Of a stretch of 38,918 bases of DNA, positions 18,001 through 25,434 are shown in pieces. The DNA is taken from positions 1 through 38,918 of the forward strand of contig JAGWIC010000022.1 in the NCBI GenBank assembly GCA_028866435.1, given 5' to 3'. This stretch comes from Lysobacteraceae bacterium (GTDB taxonomy: Bacteria; Pseudomonadota; Gammaproteobacteria; Xanthomonadales; Rhodanobacteraceae). The notes beneath the pieces are model-generated. The model had not been told where the DNA came from and did not search any database. It was given only the letters and a program-made list of their open reading frames with translations. How positions within the stretch are numbered: the stretch's first letter is position 1; every line of letters starts with the position of its first letter. A program made the position numbers and the translations under genes.

Positions 18001-18302
18001 ACCGCCAGCGCGCCGATGGACGAGGCCGGCTGACGATCGAACAGCGACTGCCAGGTACGTCCGGTGTCGGCGCTCTTCCACACGCCGCCGCCGGCGGTGC
18101 CGATGTAGAACGTGTCCGGCTGCGTCGGCACGCCCGCCGCCATCGTCGCCCAGCCGCCGCGGAACGGGCCGAGCTGGCGCCATTCCAGCGCGCCGGTGAC
18201 GCTGGCGGGAATCGGCGCTTCGGTCGCCAGCAACTGGCTGGTGACGGACAGCGCGAGCGCGCCGATCAGCAGGAACGGACGCAGGGCATGACGGATCGGC
18301 AT
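15045..18302 (-). CDS. Sortilin/VPS10-like beta-propeller protein, exported (copy 1)
   Basis: 1085 residues. An N-terminal signal peptide (ALRPFLLIGALALSVTSQLLATEA) precedes EWRQLGPFRGG and many Asp-box (BNR) repeats of form S-x-D-x-G-x-T-W: KSADTGRTW, RSADAGKTW, RSTDGGKSW, RSSDGGISW, RSDDGGASW, RSDDGGRTW, LTRDGGKHW. These build one or two large propellers over roughly residues 40-740. The last 300 residues include a helical region rich in Q/A/L. Such proteins are often annotated as glycosyl hydrolases without proof; no catalytic site can be named. ATG (complement of 18300-18302) has AAGGTG as ribosome binding site, which is locked in a hairpin. A homologue is at 25948 and the start of a third at 38566. 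Confidence 0.85.
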   Translation of the reverse strand: MPIRHALRPFLLIGALALSVTSQLLATEAPIPASVTGALEWRQLGPFRGGWATMAAGVPTQPDTFYIGTAGGGVWKSADTGRTWQSLFDRQPASSIGALAVAPSNPDVIYVGTGQVAARYDVAAGNGVYRSADAGKTWQHVGLEATRHIGRILVDPQHPDTVLVGALGHYFGPNRERGVFRSTDGGKSWKQTLFIDADTGVVDLAADPANPRIVYAAAWQVRNYPWLSYFQPNAGPGSGLYRSSDGGISWQRISGHGWPTGSLGRIGIATASGGRVYAVVNAAPNSGNVPHAASKDQGGLYRSDDGGASWQLVSQQGWLENDYFSRLTVDPSDRDRLYSAGQSIRRSDDGGRTWTVFKGAPGGDDYHYLWIDPRDTRRMITASDQGAVVTVNGGQSWSSWYNQPTGQFYHLAADNRFPYWVYSGQQDSGTVGIASRSDYGSISFRDWHPVGGDERDYDLPDPADPNIVFGSGMGGRVSRWNRQTGVVQNVTPWPVNSYGERPTEYKYHYTWITPIAFAAKPPYALYMGAQVLFRSTDQGQHWDVISPTLNGKAGGAKNCGGNPTPAEARACGYGVIYTIAPSPRDNDEIWVGTDDGLVQLTRDGGKHWRNVTPQGLPAWAKVSTLDVSALQPGTAYAAVDTHRQDDFSPHVWRTHDYGVHWTDIASNLPKGSFVAVVRADPVRAGLLYAGTDQGVFVSFDDGGHWQSLQRNLPTAWVRDLLVHGNDLIAATQGRAIWILDDVTPLRQASAAIARAPAHLYTPAPAVRVRANENKDTPLPPETPLGQNPPAGAVIDYYLAAAANGPVTLDILDGKGQLVRHFSSADRPAKLDADRYFAKGWLRPGAPLSATAGAHRFVWNLRYPRPQAIKYGYSIAATWDADTPVTPEGPLALPGDYQLVLQVDGKSYRAPLQVTMDPRETRVSRADLAAGLALSQQLGSRLLQVWQSYGEVQAVRAQLTALDTRLAGDAARAAQRQSVQSLLQQTAPLVSGSGENALNLRAINDGLTDIATDVEGADRAPTDGQRQVVAASEARYGKAQALWQRIRKGDLATLNRSLRSAGLAAVKLPAPSQIRQQASEASEDMP

Positions 18303-18304
18303 GA

Positions 18305-18338
18305 AGCACCTTGGGCTGGAGTGACGGCACAAGGTGCT
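18305..18338 (-). promoter_or_regulatory. Hairpin sequestering the ribosome binding site of the copy-1 VPS10-like gene
   Basis: On the minus strand AGCACCTTG (18338-18330) is perfectly complementary to CAAGGTGCT (18313-18305), with a 16-nt loop. The second arm contains the Shine-Dalgarno AAGGTG and ends 2 nt before the ATG, so folding would block ribosome access. Confidence 0.55.
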
Positions 18339-18389
18339 GAAGATACTCCGCCACGCCGGTCAGGGGAGCGGCCGGCGGTTCGGACCGGT

Positions 18390-18418
18390 GGCGGCGCGAT
18401 GCCAGGCATCGCGCCGCC
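18390..18418 (-). terminator. Long perfect hairpin downstream of the outer-membrane barrel gene
   Basis: GGCGGCGCGATGCC (18390-18403) and GGCATCGCGCCGCC (18405-18418) are perfect 14-bp complements around a single A. It lies 54 nt past the barrel stop (18473) and upstream of the next gene on the same strand. No U-tract. Confidence 0.6.
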
Positions 18419-18472
18419 GTCGTCCGTGCATTACGAGCGGGCCCGGCCGCGGGCCGGCTGCCGCCCGCGCTT

Positions 18473-19300
18473 TTACTGGAAGGTGTAGTTGATCGACGCG
18501 CCGACGCCGAAGTCCGGGCTGCCGTTGGCCATGCCGCCGAGCACGTAGCTCTGCAGCCGGAAACGGGCGCCGAACTTGTGGTTCCAGTACGCCGCCAGTT
18601 CGCTTTGCGGCGCGCCGCCGACGGCGATCCGCTGGCGATAGTTGTAATAGACGCCCACGTTGTCGTTGCTCGACGCCCGGTAGTCGACGCCGGCGTTGGC
18701 GTTGACGCCGTTCTTCAGCTTGATGTACTGCGAGCTGCCGTAGTTCATCCAGCCCACCGAGCCGAACGGGGTCCAGCGGCCGATGACCTTGTAGCTGTCC
18801 AGCGAGAGGCCGTAGTCGTTCTGGCCCGTACCCAGCCCCTTGTTGGCGTCGGCGGTGCCGAATTTCACCTTGCCGGTGAGATCGAGGCCGAAGCTGCGAT
18901 CGGCGCTGTAGAACAGCGTGTACCCGGCCGTGGCCACCACGTCGCCAAGGCCGGAGGCCGTGGTGGCGCCGGTGGTGGTGGTCGTTGTGCCGCCACCGCC
19001 AACCACATGGCCCAGACCGCGGCCCAGCGGATTGCCGTTATTGACCGGGCCGGTGCCGGGAATCACGTTGCCCGCACCGTGGATGCCGATGTACGGGACG
19101 ACGACCTTGAAGGTCCAGCGATCGCTCTGGTAGGCGGCGGTGAACGGCACCGACCAGATGTCGGTGGTGGTGGAGGTCCCGTACTTGCCGCTGGTGTAGT
19201 TGGCACCGGTACCGATGCTGAAGCCGTCGGTCGCGTGCGCCACCGGCATGCCGACCAGCAGCAGGCCGCCGAGCACGATCCAGTTCGTATGCTTGCTCAT
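18473..19300 (-). CDS. Outer-membrane beta-barrel protein, MetA/phenol-pathway-like transporter family
   Basis: 275 residues, start ATG (complement of 19298-19300) with AAGGA upstream. Signal peptide MSKHTNWIVLGGLLLVGMPVAHA. The rest alternates amphipathic strands and Gly/Asn/Thr turns and ends INYTFQ, the aromatic C-terminal strand of an outer-membrane barrel. GKVKFGTADANKGLGTG is typical of the PF13557 (putative MetA-pathway of phenol degradation) family, which are small barrels with unproven substrates. A Gly/Thr-rich loop (GGGGTTTTTTGATTASG, about residues 102-118) may be surface-exposed. Probably cotranscribed with, or read through from, the proline-repeat protein gene upstream, separated by 74 nt with a hairpin. 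Confidence 0.75.
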   Translation of the reverse strand: MSKHTNWIVLGGLLLVGMPVAHATDGFSIGTGANYTSGKYGTSTTTDIWSVPFTAAYQSDRWTFKVVVPYIGIHGAGNVIPGTGPVNNGNPLGRGLGHVVGGGGTTTTTTGATTASGLGDVVATAGYTLFYSADRSFGLDLTGKVKFGTADANKGLGTGQNDYGLSLDSYKVIGRWTPFGSVGWMNYGSSQYIKLKNGVNANAGVDYRASSNDNVGVYYNYRQRIAVGGAPQSELAAYWNHKFGARFRLQSYVLGGMANGSPDFGVGASINYTFQ

Positions 19301-19333
19301 GCCTTGGAAATCCTTGAATAGCCGAGGGAACAC

Positions 19334-19357
19334 CGGGCCTGGCTGACGCCAGGCCCG
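19334..19357 (-). terminator. Perfect 10-bp hairpin between secreted-protein and barrel genes
   Basis: CGGGCCTGGC (19334-19343) pairs with GCCAGGCCCG (19348-19357) across a TGAC loop, 17 nt after the 19375-20199 gene. No U-tract. It may terminate or attenuate transcription into the barrel gene. Confidence 0.55.
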
Positions 19358-19374
19358 TGAGGGGTCAAAACGCA

Positions 19375-20199
19375 TCAGCCGCCGGGGCGACCCACATTAT
19401 CTGGAATCTGCGGCCGTTCCGGGATCTGCGGGCGGTCGGGGATCTGCGGGCGCGTCGGTACCACGGGAATCTCGGGAACGGCGGCGTGGGACAGCCCGCT
19501 CAGGCCGGTGGGATGGTCGGTGCTCTGGCTGCTGCCGAAATCGGCGTTGGCGTTGGCGTTGGCGCTGCCATGCACCGCATCCGCGCCGACCTCGGCGTGG
19601 CCGTTGGCCGCGACATTGGCATGCGCCGCGCCTTCGCTCCCCGCCCCGGCGGCCTGCGCGGAACGCATCACGTCGCCCAGCTTGAAGCCCATGGCGTTGG
19701 CGATCTGGCCCCAGCCTTCGCCGGAGGCGCGTGCCGCCAGCACGCCTGCAAGATCGACCGTGGTGCCGTCGGCCAGGGTCACGCTGCCACCGTTGAGCGC
19801 CGCCGCGATCTCTGCCGGGGTCGGGTCGGTGATGCCTGCCTTGGCCAGGCTGGCCTCGGCCAGCGACAGGGCGATCCGGACATTGCCGTAGCCCATCGTG
19901 CCGGTGACCGGCTGGATCGTGGTGTCGGTGGTGGTGGTGGTGCCGTCGGCGTTCTGGGTCACCTGCGCCAGGGTGATGCTGGTGCCGTCACGCAGGCCGT
20001 TCACCAGTGCCTGCGCATTCGTGTCCGAACCGGCGAAGGTCGAGAACTGGCTGCTCAGCCGGGTCGACTCCTGCTGGACACTGGTCGATGTGGTGCCGCT
20101 GCCGGAGGTCGTCGTCTCCTGCGCCAGCGCCGGCGTGGCGGCCAACGCGGTCATCACGGCGGCGCAAACGAGCGTGAGGGTGAGCTGTCGGGTTTTCAT
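19375..20199 (-). CDS. Secreted/periplasmic protein with C-terminal proline repeat
   Basis: 274 residues, start ATG (complement of 20197-20199) preceded by a near-ideal AAAGGAGGAGAT. Signal peptide MKTRQLTLTLVCAAVMTALAATPALA. Residues 30-90 are Ser/Thr-rich; a conserved core (about 95-175) contains MGYGNVRIALSLAEASLA and GEGWGQIANAMGFKLGDV, a pattern I recall from uncharacterised exported proteins of proteobacteria. Then comes an A/G/N/H-rich linker and a C-terminal repeat of RPQIPD/RPQIPE units. No function known. It sits between a protease gene and an outer-membrane barrel gene, all on the minus strand. Confidence 0.75.
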   Translation of the reverse strand: MKTRQLTLTLVCAAVMTALAATPALAQETTTSGSGTTSTSVQQESTRLSSQFSTFAGSDTNAQALVNGLRDGTSITLAQVTQNADGTTTTTDTTIQPVTGTMGYGNVRIALSLAEASLAKAGITDPTPAEIAAALNGGSVTLADGTTVDLAGVLAARASGEGWGQIANAMGFKLGDVMRSAQAAGAGSEGAAHANVAANGHAEVGADAVHGSANANANADFGSSQSTDHPTGLSGLSHAAVPEIPVVPTRPQIPDRPQIPERPQIPDNVGRPGG

Positions 20200-20328
20200 G
20201 GGTATCTCCTCCTTTGGGATGCGGCAAGGGGCTGATGGTCTCGCCAAACGGATAACGTCGTGGTCGCTCTGGATGGCCGCCTCGAACCCCGGCGAGGCCA
20301 GGCCCGCAGCCACCATGTCGCCGACGGA

Positions 20329-20421
20329 TCAGGGTGTCAGCACATTCGCAACGCCGCCGTCGCGCGCGCCGGCCATCGGGGTCTGGTCGAAGGCCCGGGT
20401 GGTGACGGTGGCGTTTCGCAT
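20329..20421 (-). CDS. Candidate 30-residue small protein or leader peptide
   Basis: An ATG (complement of 20419-20421) opens 30 codons ending in TGA (complement of 20329-20331). A perfect AGGAGG (complement of 20429-20434) lies 7 nt upstream, the best ribosome binding site of any ORF this short in the window. The peptide begins MRNATVTTRAFDQTPMAG and ends VANVLTP; it has no hydrophobic segment, no Cys and no signal peptide. It lies 107 nt downstream of the protease stop and 129 nt upstream of the secreted-protein gene on the same strand. It could be a leader peptide, a small ligand or a chance ORF. Confidence 0.45.
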   Translation of the reverse strand: MRNATVTTRAFDQTPMAGARDGGVANVLTP

Positions 20422-20527
20422 GATGGAACCTCCTGCCAGCTGTGATTCGGCGGCTTGCATGGTCCATTACGTCCCGGACCGGGCGATCCATCCCTGCCGC
20501 CGGATCGGGTTCGGTATCCGTTCAGGT

Positions 20528-21823
20528 TCAGGGCGACAGCAGCCCATAGCCATAGCGCGGATCGCGGCCTGGAGGCCCGAGGTCGCGCGCCTCGCTGGCC
20601 AGGCGACGTTCGACCGCCGCGGCGGCGCCGGGACGCGGCGCGTCCAGCAACTGGGCCGCCCTGCGCGCCACGATCGGTGCCGCGAACGAGGTGCCGCGCA
20701 TCGCGTCGCGGCCGTGGCCGACCACGCCGGACGCGCAGAACGCCACCTGCGGGCCGCTGCCCGAGTCGGGCAGCACGCGGTCGCGCGAGTCGACCGCGCT
20801 GACGCCGATCACCCCAGGGTAGGCCGCCGGGAACAGCGGTGGCGCGGCGGGCCCGTCGTTGCCCACCGCGCTGACCAGCACATGGCCGCGCGCGATCATC
20901 GCCTGCACTGCCCTCGCGAGTACCGGGTTGTCGGGGCCGACCAGGCTGATGTTGATCACCGGCACGCCTTCGCGCGCCATCCACGCCAGCGCGCGCACAA
21001 GGTCGGAGGTGGCGCCGCCCACGGCGTCGCTGCACCACAGGTTGGCCGCATACAGCGTATCGCTGTCGCCATCGACCAGGCGCGCCGCCACGACGGTGCC
21101 GTGGCGCGACACGTTCGCCTTGCCGCAGCCAAAGGGCGTGAGGCGCACGTGCGCCAGCGCCGGGTCGGCCGGGTCCACGCCGCCATCGATCAGCCCCACG
21201 CGGTGGGCCATGCCGCCGGTCGGCGCCGTTGCCGGCGGATCGCCCTGGGCGGCATCGCCGCCGCCTGCGGGCAGGTAGATGTGCTGGTAGGCGAAGGTCA
21301 CCTTCGGCGCCAGTTGCTGCAGCAATCGCAACGCCTCGGCCTCGCTGCGTCCCCTGGTGTCGCGCAGCAGCGCCAGGTCGAGCCCGAGCGGCGCGTCCGC
21401 CGACGTTTGCCTGGTCGCGGTGAACCCCTGCGACTGCACGGCGTCGAGCTGCCCGGCCGAGAGCCCCATGGCGAGGAACTCGCCGCGCAGTACCGGCTCG
21501 CCATGGGGATCGACCGTCACCCGCCCCGGGGCGGCGCGGACCAGGGTCCTGATCTGCGCCTGTCGCGTCGCCTCCCCCACGCCGCGCAGCAGGTCGTCGA
21601 TATGGCGTATCGACGCCGCGGCCGGCAGGTCGGGCATCTGCGGGATGTCCGGCACGCGGGCGACATCCGGCGGCAGATGGGGCAGCCCCATGGGAATGTG
21701 CATGCCAGCGGGCGGACCCGCCGGCGGACCCCGGAACTGCGCCCGCGCAGGCGCCGCGCTGCCCACGGCGAGCGTGACGGACAGCACAGAAATCAGCACG
21801 AAATGCGGGCGCTGCGGCAGCAT
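20528..21823 (-). CDS. Exported subtilisin-like (S8) serine protease
   Basis: 431 residues. Signal peptide about 1-28 (ending APARA). A Pro-rich stretch follows (about 31-67, including VPDIPQMPDLP), then a prodomain-like region to about 200. The catalytic triad is intact: D213 in VGLIDGGVD, H241 in SRHGTVVAA and S379 in RGTSFAAP, with oxyanion N322 in SAVGNDGP. Three cysteines are in the mature domain (FGCG, LWCS, FCAS). The start ATG (complement of 21821-21823) lacks a strong ribosome binding site. It is divergent from an ECF sigma/anti-sigma pair 123 nt away, an arrangement that suggests regulation by that sigma factor; this is inferred. Confidence 0.88.
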   Translation of the reverse strand: MLPQRPHFVLISVLSVTLAVGSAAPARAQFRGPPAGPPAGMHIPMGLPHLPPDVARVPDIPQMPDLPAAASIRHIDDLLRGVGEATRQAQIRTLVRAAPGRVTVDPHGEPVLRGEFLAMGLSAGQLDAVQSQGFTATRQTSADAPLGLDLALLRDTRGRSEAEALRLLQQLAPKVTFAYQHIYLPAGGGDAAQGDPPATAPTGGMAHRVGLIDGGVDPADPALAHVRLTPFGCGKANVSRHGTVVAARLVDGDSDTLYAANLWCSDAVGGATSDLVRALAWMAREGVPVINISLVGPDNPVLARAVQAMIARGHVLVSAVGNDGPAAPPLFPAAYPGVIGVSAVDSRDRVLPDSGSGPQVAFCASGVVGHGRDAMRGTSFAAPIVARRAAQLLDAPRPGAAAAVERRLASEARDLGPPGRDPRYGYGLLSP

Positions 21824-21946
21824 GGCGGAATGGCTCGGGAGCGTGTTGGGCGGATGCTAGCATTCACTGGCTTTACCCTCCCGAACCGTGCCGTGGGGCA
21901 TGACGGAAGGAATCTCTTTACTCGAACGTATATGGAAAGGTAATCC

Positions 21947-22435
21947 GTGGACCCGAGCCAAACCGTGCGCGAGGGATTGCTCCAGCTATTGCCCCGCCTG
22001 CGCCGGCTGGCACGGGCACTGGCAGGCCAGGCCGCCGACGCCGACGACCTGGTGCAGATCGTGCTCGAGCGCGCGCTGGCACGGGCGGCGCAGTGGCGGC
22101 CGGATGCCGCGCTGGACAAATGGGTGTTCGCGATTGCGCGCAACGCCTGGCGGGACGAACTGCGGGCGCGCGGCCGGTCGCAAAACCTGTTCGCGCCGGA
22201 GGAAGCCGGAACCACGGCGGCGGACGGCGCCAGCGCCCCCGCGCAGACGCTGGACCTGGCGGCGGCGATGACCACGCTGCCGCCGGACCATCGCGAAGTG
22301 GTGGCGCTGGTGCTGGTCGAAGGATTGTCGTACAGCGAGGCCGCCATGCTGCTGGAAGTGCCGGTGGGAACCGTCACCAGTCGCCTGGCGCGCGCCCGCG
22401 CCACGTTGCAAGCCCATCTCGGGAAGGACACATGA
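21947..22435 (+). CDS. ECF RNA polymerase sigma factor
   Basis: 162 residues from GTG 21947 with GGAAAGG (21934-21940) 6 nt upstream. Sigma2 region is about 10-75 (DADDLVQIVLERAL, KWVFAIARNAWRDELR) and sigma4 about 105-158 (LPPDHREVVALVLVEGLSYSEAAMLLEVPVGTV as its helix-turn-helix, read in two parts). This is the minimal two-domain ECF architecture. Its stop overlaps the ATG of the membrane anti-sigma gene. Candidate targets are itself and the divergent protease; no pair of matching -35/-10 boxes could be established by eye. Confidence 0.9.
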   Translation: MDPSQTVREGLLQLLPRLRRLARALAGQAADADDLVQIVLERALARAAQWRPDAALDKWVFAIARNAWRDELRARGRSQNLFAPEEAGTTAADGASAPAQTLDLAAAMTTLPPDHREVVALVLVEGLSYSEAAMLLEVPVGTVTSRLARARATLQAHLGKDT

Positions 22436-23187
22436 AACCGATCGACGACGACACATTGCAGGCTTACGCCGATGGCGAGCTCGACGCGGCCGCCAGCGCG
22501 CGCATCGACGCCGCGCTGGCCCACGACGAGATACTCGCGCGCCGGGTGCGGCAGGCGCGCGCGCTGCGGGCGCAGCTGCGGGCGGCGTTCGACCCGGTGC
22601 TCGACGAGCCGGTGCCGGCCCGTCTGTCCGCCCGCCTGCGGCCCGCTTCCCCGCCGGCCGCCGGCACGGCGGTGCTGCGCCCGATGCCTGCGGCGCGGCG
22701 CGGCTTGGCGGGCCCACGGCAGCGCCCGGCACGACGCCGGTGGGTACCGGGCGCCGCGATCGCCGCCTCGGTCGCGTTGCTGGCGATGGCCCTGTGGTGG
22801 CGACAGGATGGCGGGCTGATACGCATGCACGACGGCCAGCGATTCGCGGCAGGCACACTGTCGCAGGCGCTCGACCGGGGCCTGGCCAGCCGCCCCGATC
22901 CGCATGCGCCGATAGCCATCGGCCTGAGCTTCCGCAGCAAGGACGGCAGCATCTGCCGCACCTTCACCGAGCGCACCCGGCCGGCGATGGCCGGGCTCGC
23001 CTGCCATGCGCCGGCCGGCTGGTCGCTGGCCGCGCTCGAGCCGGCCGAAAAACCCGCGGGCGGGCCATGGCGACAGGCGGCCAGTTCCCTGCCCGCGGCC
23101 GTGCAGGCGGCGGTCGACGCGAGGATCAAGGGCGAGGCCTTCGATGCGCGGCAGGAACGCGCCGCCCGCGACGCCGGCTGGCGATAA
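22432..23187 (+). CDS. Membrane-bound anti-sigma factor
   Basis: 251 residues from ATG 22432, overlapping the sigma stop (ATGA) with GGAAGGA (22422-22428) upstream. The N-terminal MKPIDDDTLQAYADGELD plus helices to about 60 is the anti-sigma domain seen in RskA/RseA-like regulators; there is no zinc HxxxCxxC motif. One transmembrane helix follows (WVPGAAIAASVALLAMALWW, about 104-123) and a periplasmic domain of about 125 residues with two Cys (SICRTF, LACHAP). Location and overlap make it the partner of the sigma factor. The periplasmic signal is unknown. Confidence 0.85.
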   Translation: MKPIDDDTLQAYADGELDAAASARIDAALAHDEILARRVRQARALRAQLRAAFDPVLDEPVPARLSARLRPASPPAAGTAVLRPMPAARRGLAGPRQRPARRRWVPGAAIAASVALLAMALWWRQDGGLIRMHDGQRFAAGTLSQALDRGLASRPDPHAPIAIGLSFRSKDGSICRTFTERTRPAMAGLACHAPAGWSLAALEPAEKPAGGPWRQAASSLPAAVQAAVDARIKGEAFDARQERAARDAGWR

Positions 23188-23253
23188 GCCTCCGCCGCGC
23201 CGAAAACCGGTGACCGCCGCCGCTCGATATGTTCGCGGCGCCCGCACCCGCCA

Positions 23254-25434
23254 TCACATCGCCCAGCGCACCCCCGCATACCAGGCACGTCCCAGCGCCG
23301 GCTCCAGTCCGTTCTGCCAGACCCGGTCGTAGTACGCGCGATCGGCGAGGTTGCTGACGCCGGCGAGCAGGGTGAGGTGGCGGTCGAGCTGCCAGTCGCC
23401 GGCCAGGTCCAGCACGGTATAGGCCGGGATGCGCGCCGGCAGGTAGCTGCCGCCGCTGCCATGGGACTGGTCGGAGGCTTGCCAGAACTGCGCGGCGGAA
23501 GACACCGCGGTGAGGCTGAGCTTGACGCGATTTTCGACGCGCCAGGTCAGCCCTGCCTTGAGCAGGTAGCGCGGCGCATAGGCGGGAATCTTGCCGACCT
23601 GGCCGGGGATGGCACTGGCGACGTAGCGGGCATCGAGCAGGCTGGCGTTGACGAACGCTTCAAGGTGCTCGCCGCTGTTGGCGGCGCCGCTGCGGGCGAG
23701 AAAGTCGTAGTTGAGCTGGCCTTCCAGGCCACGGCTGCGGGTGTCGCCGGTATTCACCTCGACCACGTCGATGTTGTTCAGTTGCACCGCCTCGATCTGG
23801 TTGCGGAAGTCGATCCAGAACAGGCTGACGTCGTAGTACAAGCCGGCAACCGGCACGCCATGCGCGCCCAGCTCGTAGGACAGCGACTTCGACGGGTCGG
23901 GCGCCTGGCCCGGCAGGATGTTGGCGAACGGCGAGGCCATGTCGAAGTAGCGCAGCGGACGCCAGCCCTGCGAGATATTGAAGTAGCTCTCGTTGCCGTG
24001 GCCGAAGTCGTTGCCGATGCCCAGCCCGAGCAGCGGCACCGTGCGCGTGTCGGCTTGGTCGATCAGCGGGCGACTGAGGAACGGCGGCCTGACCGTTTCG
24101 GCCACCGCCACGCGCTCGTGCTCCAGCCGCAGCGAGGGCACGATGTGAAAGCGGTGCGGCAGCCGGAACACGTTCTCGGCGAAGACCGCGGCGTAGTTCG
24201 AAGTGCGCGCCTGCCGCAGCCGCGGCGTGCCGCGGCGGTCGTGGCGGTCGACGTAGAGATCGCTGCTGCTCCACTGCCGCAACGGGTCGTCGCCGTGGAA
24301 CAGCGTGGTGCCGACGGTGAAGGCGTTGCCCCTGCCCCACTTCCTGCGCAGGCGCAGGTCGGCGCCGCTGGTGCGGAACTGCGCGTCCTGCAAGGTGGTG
24401 CCGGTGGGCGGCGCTTGCCCGGCCACGGCGTTGGCGGCCGCGCGGCTGGCCAGGTCCTGATAGGCGAACCAGGCCTTGCCCTCGAACAGCCAGCCATCGC
24501 CGAACGTGCTGCGCTGGCCCAGCACGATCTGGTCGCGGTCGACCCAGTCGCGGTTGTAGGGCGTGGGCGTGGCTCGGGGGTTGGCCTGCCACTGCGGATA
24601 ACCGAGCCGACCGGCGTCGCCCGAGGCCGCGTCGATCGCGTGCAGGTCGATCCACCACAGCTGCCTGTCGTCCGGCCGGTAGCCGACGTAGAGGTCGGCC
24701 TGGCGCATCTGTGAGCCGGCGTTGGCCCGCGTGCCGTCGCTGCCCACATAGGCGGCATCGGCGCGATACGACCAGCGTCCACTGCTGCCTTCGACCGCGT
24801 TGTAGGTGGAATACAGGCCATGATTGCCGACCACCTGCTCGGAGCTGAGCGCGAAGGGTGCATTTGCGGCGGGACGGCGCGAGACCAGGTTGATCACCGG
24901 TGCCGGCTCAGGCCCGTACAGCAGGCTGGAGCCGCCGCGGATCAGCTGCACCTCGGACAGGCTCTGCGTCAGCGGCATCGCATACAGCGTGGGAAAGCCG
25001 ATCCAGTCGCTCTCCAGCGGAATGCCGTCCTGCATCACCAGCACGTATTCCGATTCCTGCGGATTGCCCAGACCGCGGTAACTGAGGTTGAACTGGGTCG
25101 GCGTGGGCTGCTGCGACACCTGCACGCCGGGCGAACGCGCCAGCAACTGGTCGAGGTTGTTGCCGATCACGGTGGGCTGGTCGGCCAGATGGGTCACTGT
25201 GGTTTTCTTGGTCACCGTGATCTTGGTGCCGTCGACCTCCGGCAGCAGGTGCTGCAGCTTGGCCTTCAGCGTTTCACGCCAGGCCTCGGCGTTCACGGCG
25301 ACCGGGGCCAGCTGGGTCGGCGGCGGCTTCGCCGCGGCATCGGCCGGCGGGGTGGCTTGCTGCGCACGGCTGGCCGCGGCCGCCAATGCCAGGGCGGCCG
25401 CCAGCGGCCGCAGGAGATGGCCCGGAATCGACAT
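23254..25434 (-). CDS. TonB-dependent outer-membrane receptor, FecA-type
   Basis: 726 residues. Signal peptide MSIPGHLLRPLAAALALAAA plus SRAQ. The plug domain spans about 75-190 (VIGNNLDQLLARSPGVQV, YRGLGNPQESEYVLVMQDG, VQLIRGGSSLLYGPEPAPVI), followed by a 22-strand barrel to the C-terminus (GVRWAM). The FxxDFRNQIE, NTGDTRSRGLEG and GVSNLADRAYY segments resemble Fe(III)-citrate/siderophore receptors. No STN signalling domain is present, so it is not expected to use surface signalling. ATG (complement of 25432-25434) has AAAGGTTG upstream. It converges on the anti-sigma gene 66 nt away. Ligand unknown; iron chelate is a family-based guess. Confidence 0.85.
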   Translation of the reverse strand: MSIPGHLLRPLAAALALAAAASRAQQATPPADAAAKPPPTQLAPVAVNAEAWRETLKAKLQHLLPEVDGTKITVTKKTTVTHLADQPTVIGNNLDQLLARSPGVQVSQQPTPTQFNLSYRGLGNPQESEYVLVMQDGIPLESDWIGFPTLYAMPLTQSLSEVQLIRGGSSLLYGPEPAPVINLVSRRPAANAPFALSSEQVVGNHGLYSTYNAVEGSSGRWSYRADAAYVGSDGTRANAGSQMRQADLYVGYRPDDRQLWWIDLHAIDAASGDAGRLGYPQWQANPRATPTPYNRDWVDRDQIVLGQRSTFGDGWLFEGKAWFAYQDLASRAAANAVAGQAPPTGTTLQDAQFRTSGADLRLRRKWGRGNAFTVGTTLFHGDDPLRQWSSSDLYVDRHDRRGTPRLRQARTSNYAAVFAENVFRLPHRFHIVPSLRLEHERVAVAETVRPPFLSRPLIDQADTRTVPLLGLGIGNDFGHGNESYFNISQGWRPLRYFDMASPFANILPGQAPDPSKSLSYELGAHGVPVAGLYYDVSLFWIDFRNQIEAVQLNNIDVVEVNTGDTRSRGLEGQLNYDFLARSGAANSGEHLEAFVNASLLDARYVASAIPGQVGKIPAYAPRYLLKAGLTWRVENRVKLSLTAVSSAAQFWQASDQSHGSGGSYLPARIPAYTVLDLAGDWQLDRHLTLLAGVSNLADRAYYDRVWQNGLEPALGRAWYAGVRWAM

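Noticed and set aside
20508-21887. CCGAACC upstream of both the first ECF sigma gene (21881-21887) and the 30-codon ORF (complement of 20508-20514), considered as a shared ECF -35 box
   Set aside because: A 7-mer match in GC-rich DNA is easily chance, and no matching -10 at consistent spacing was found.
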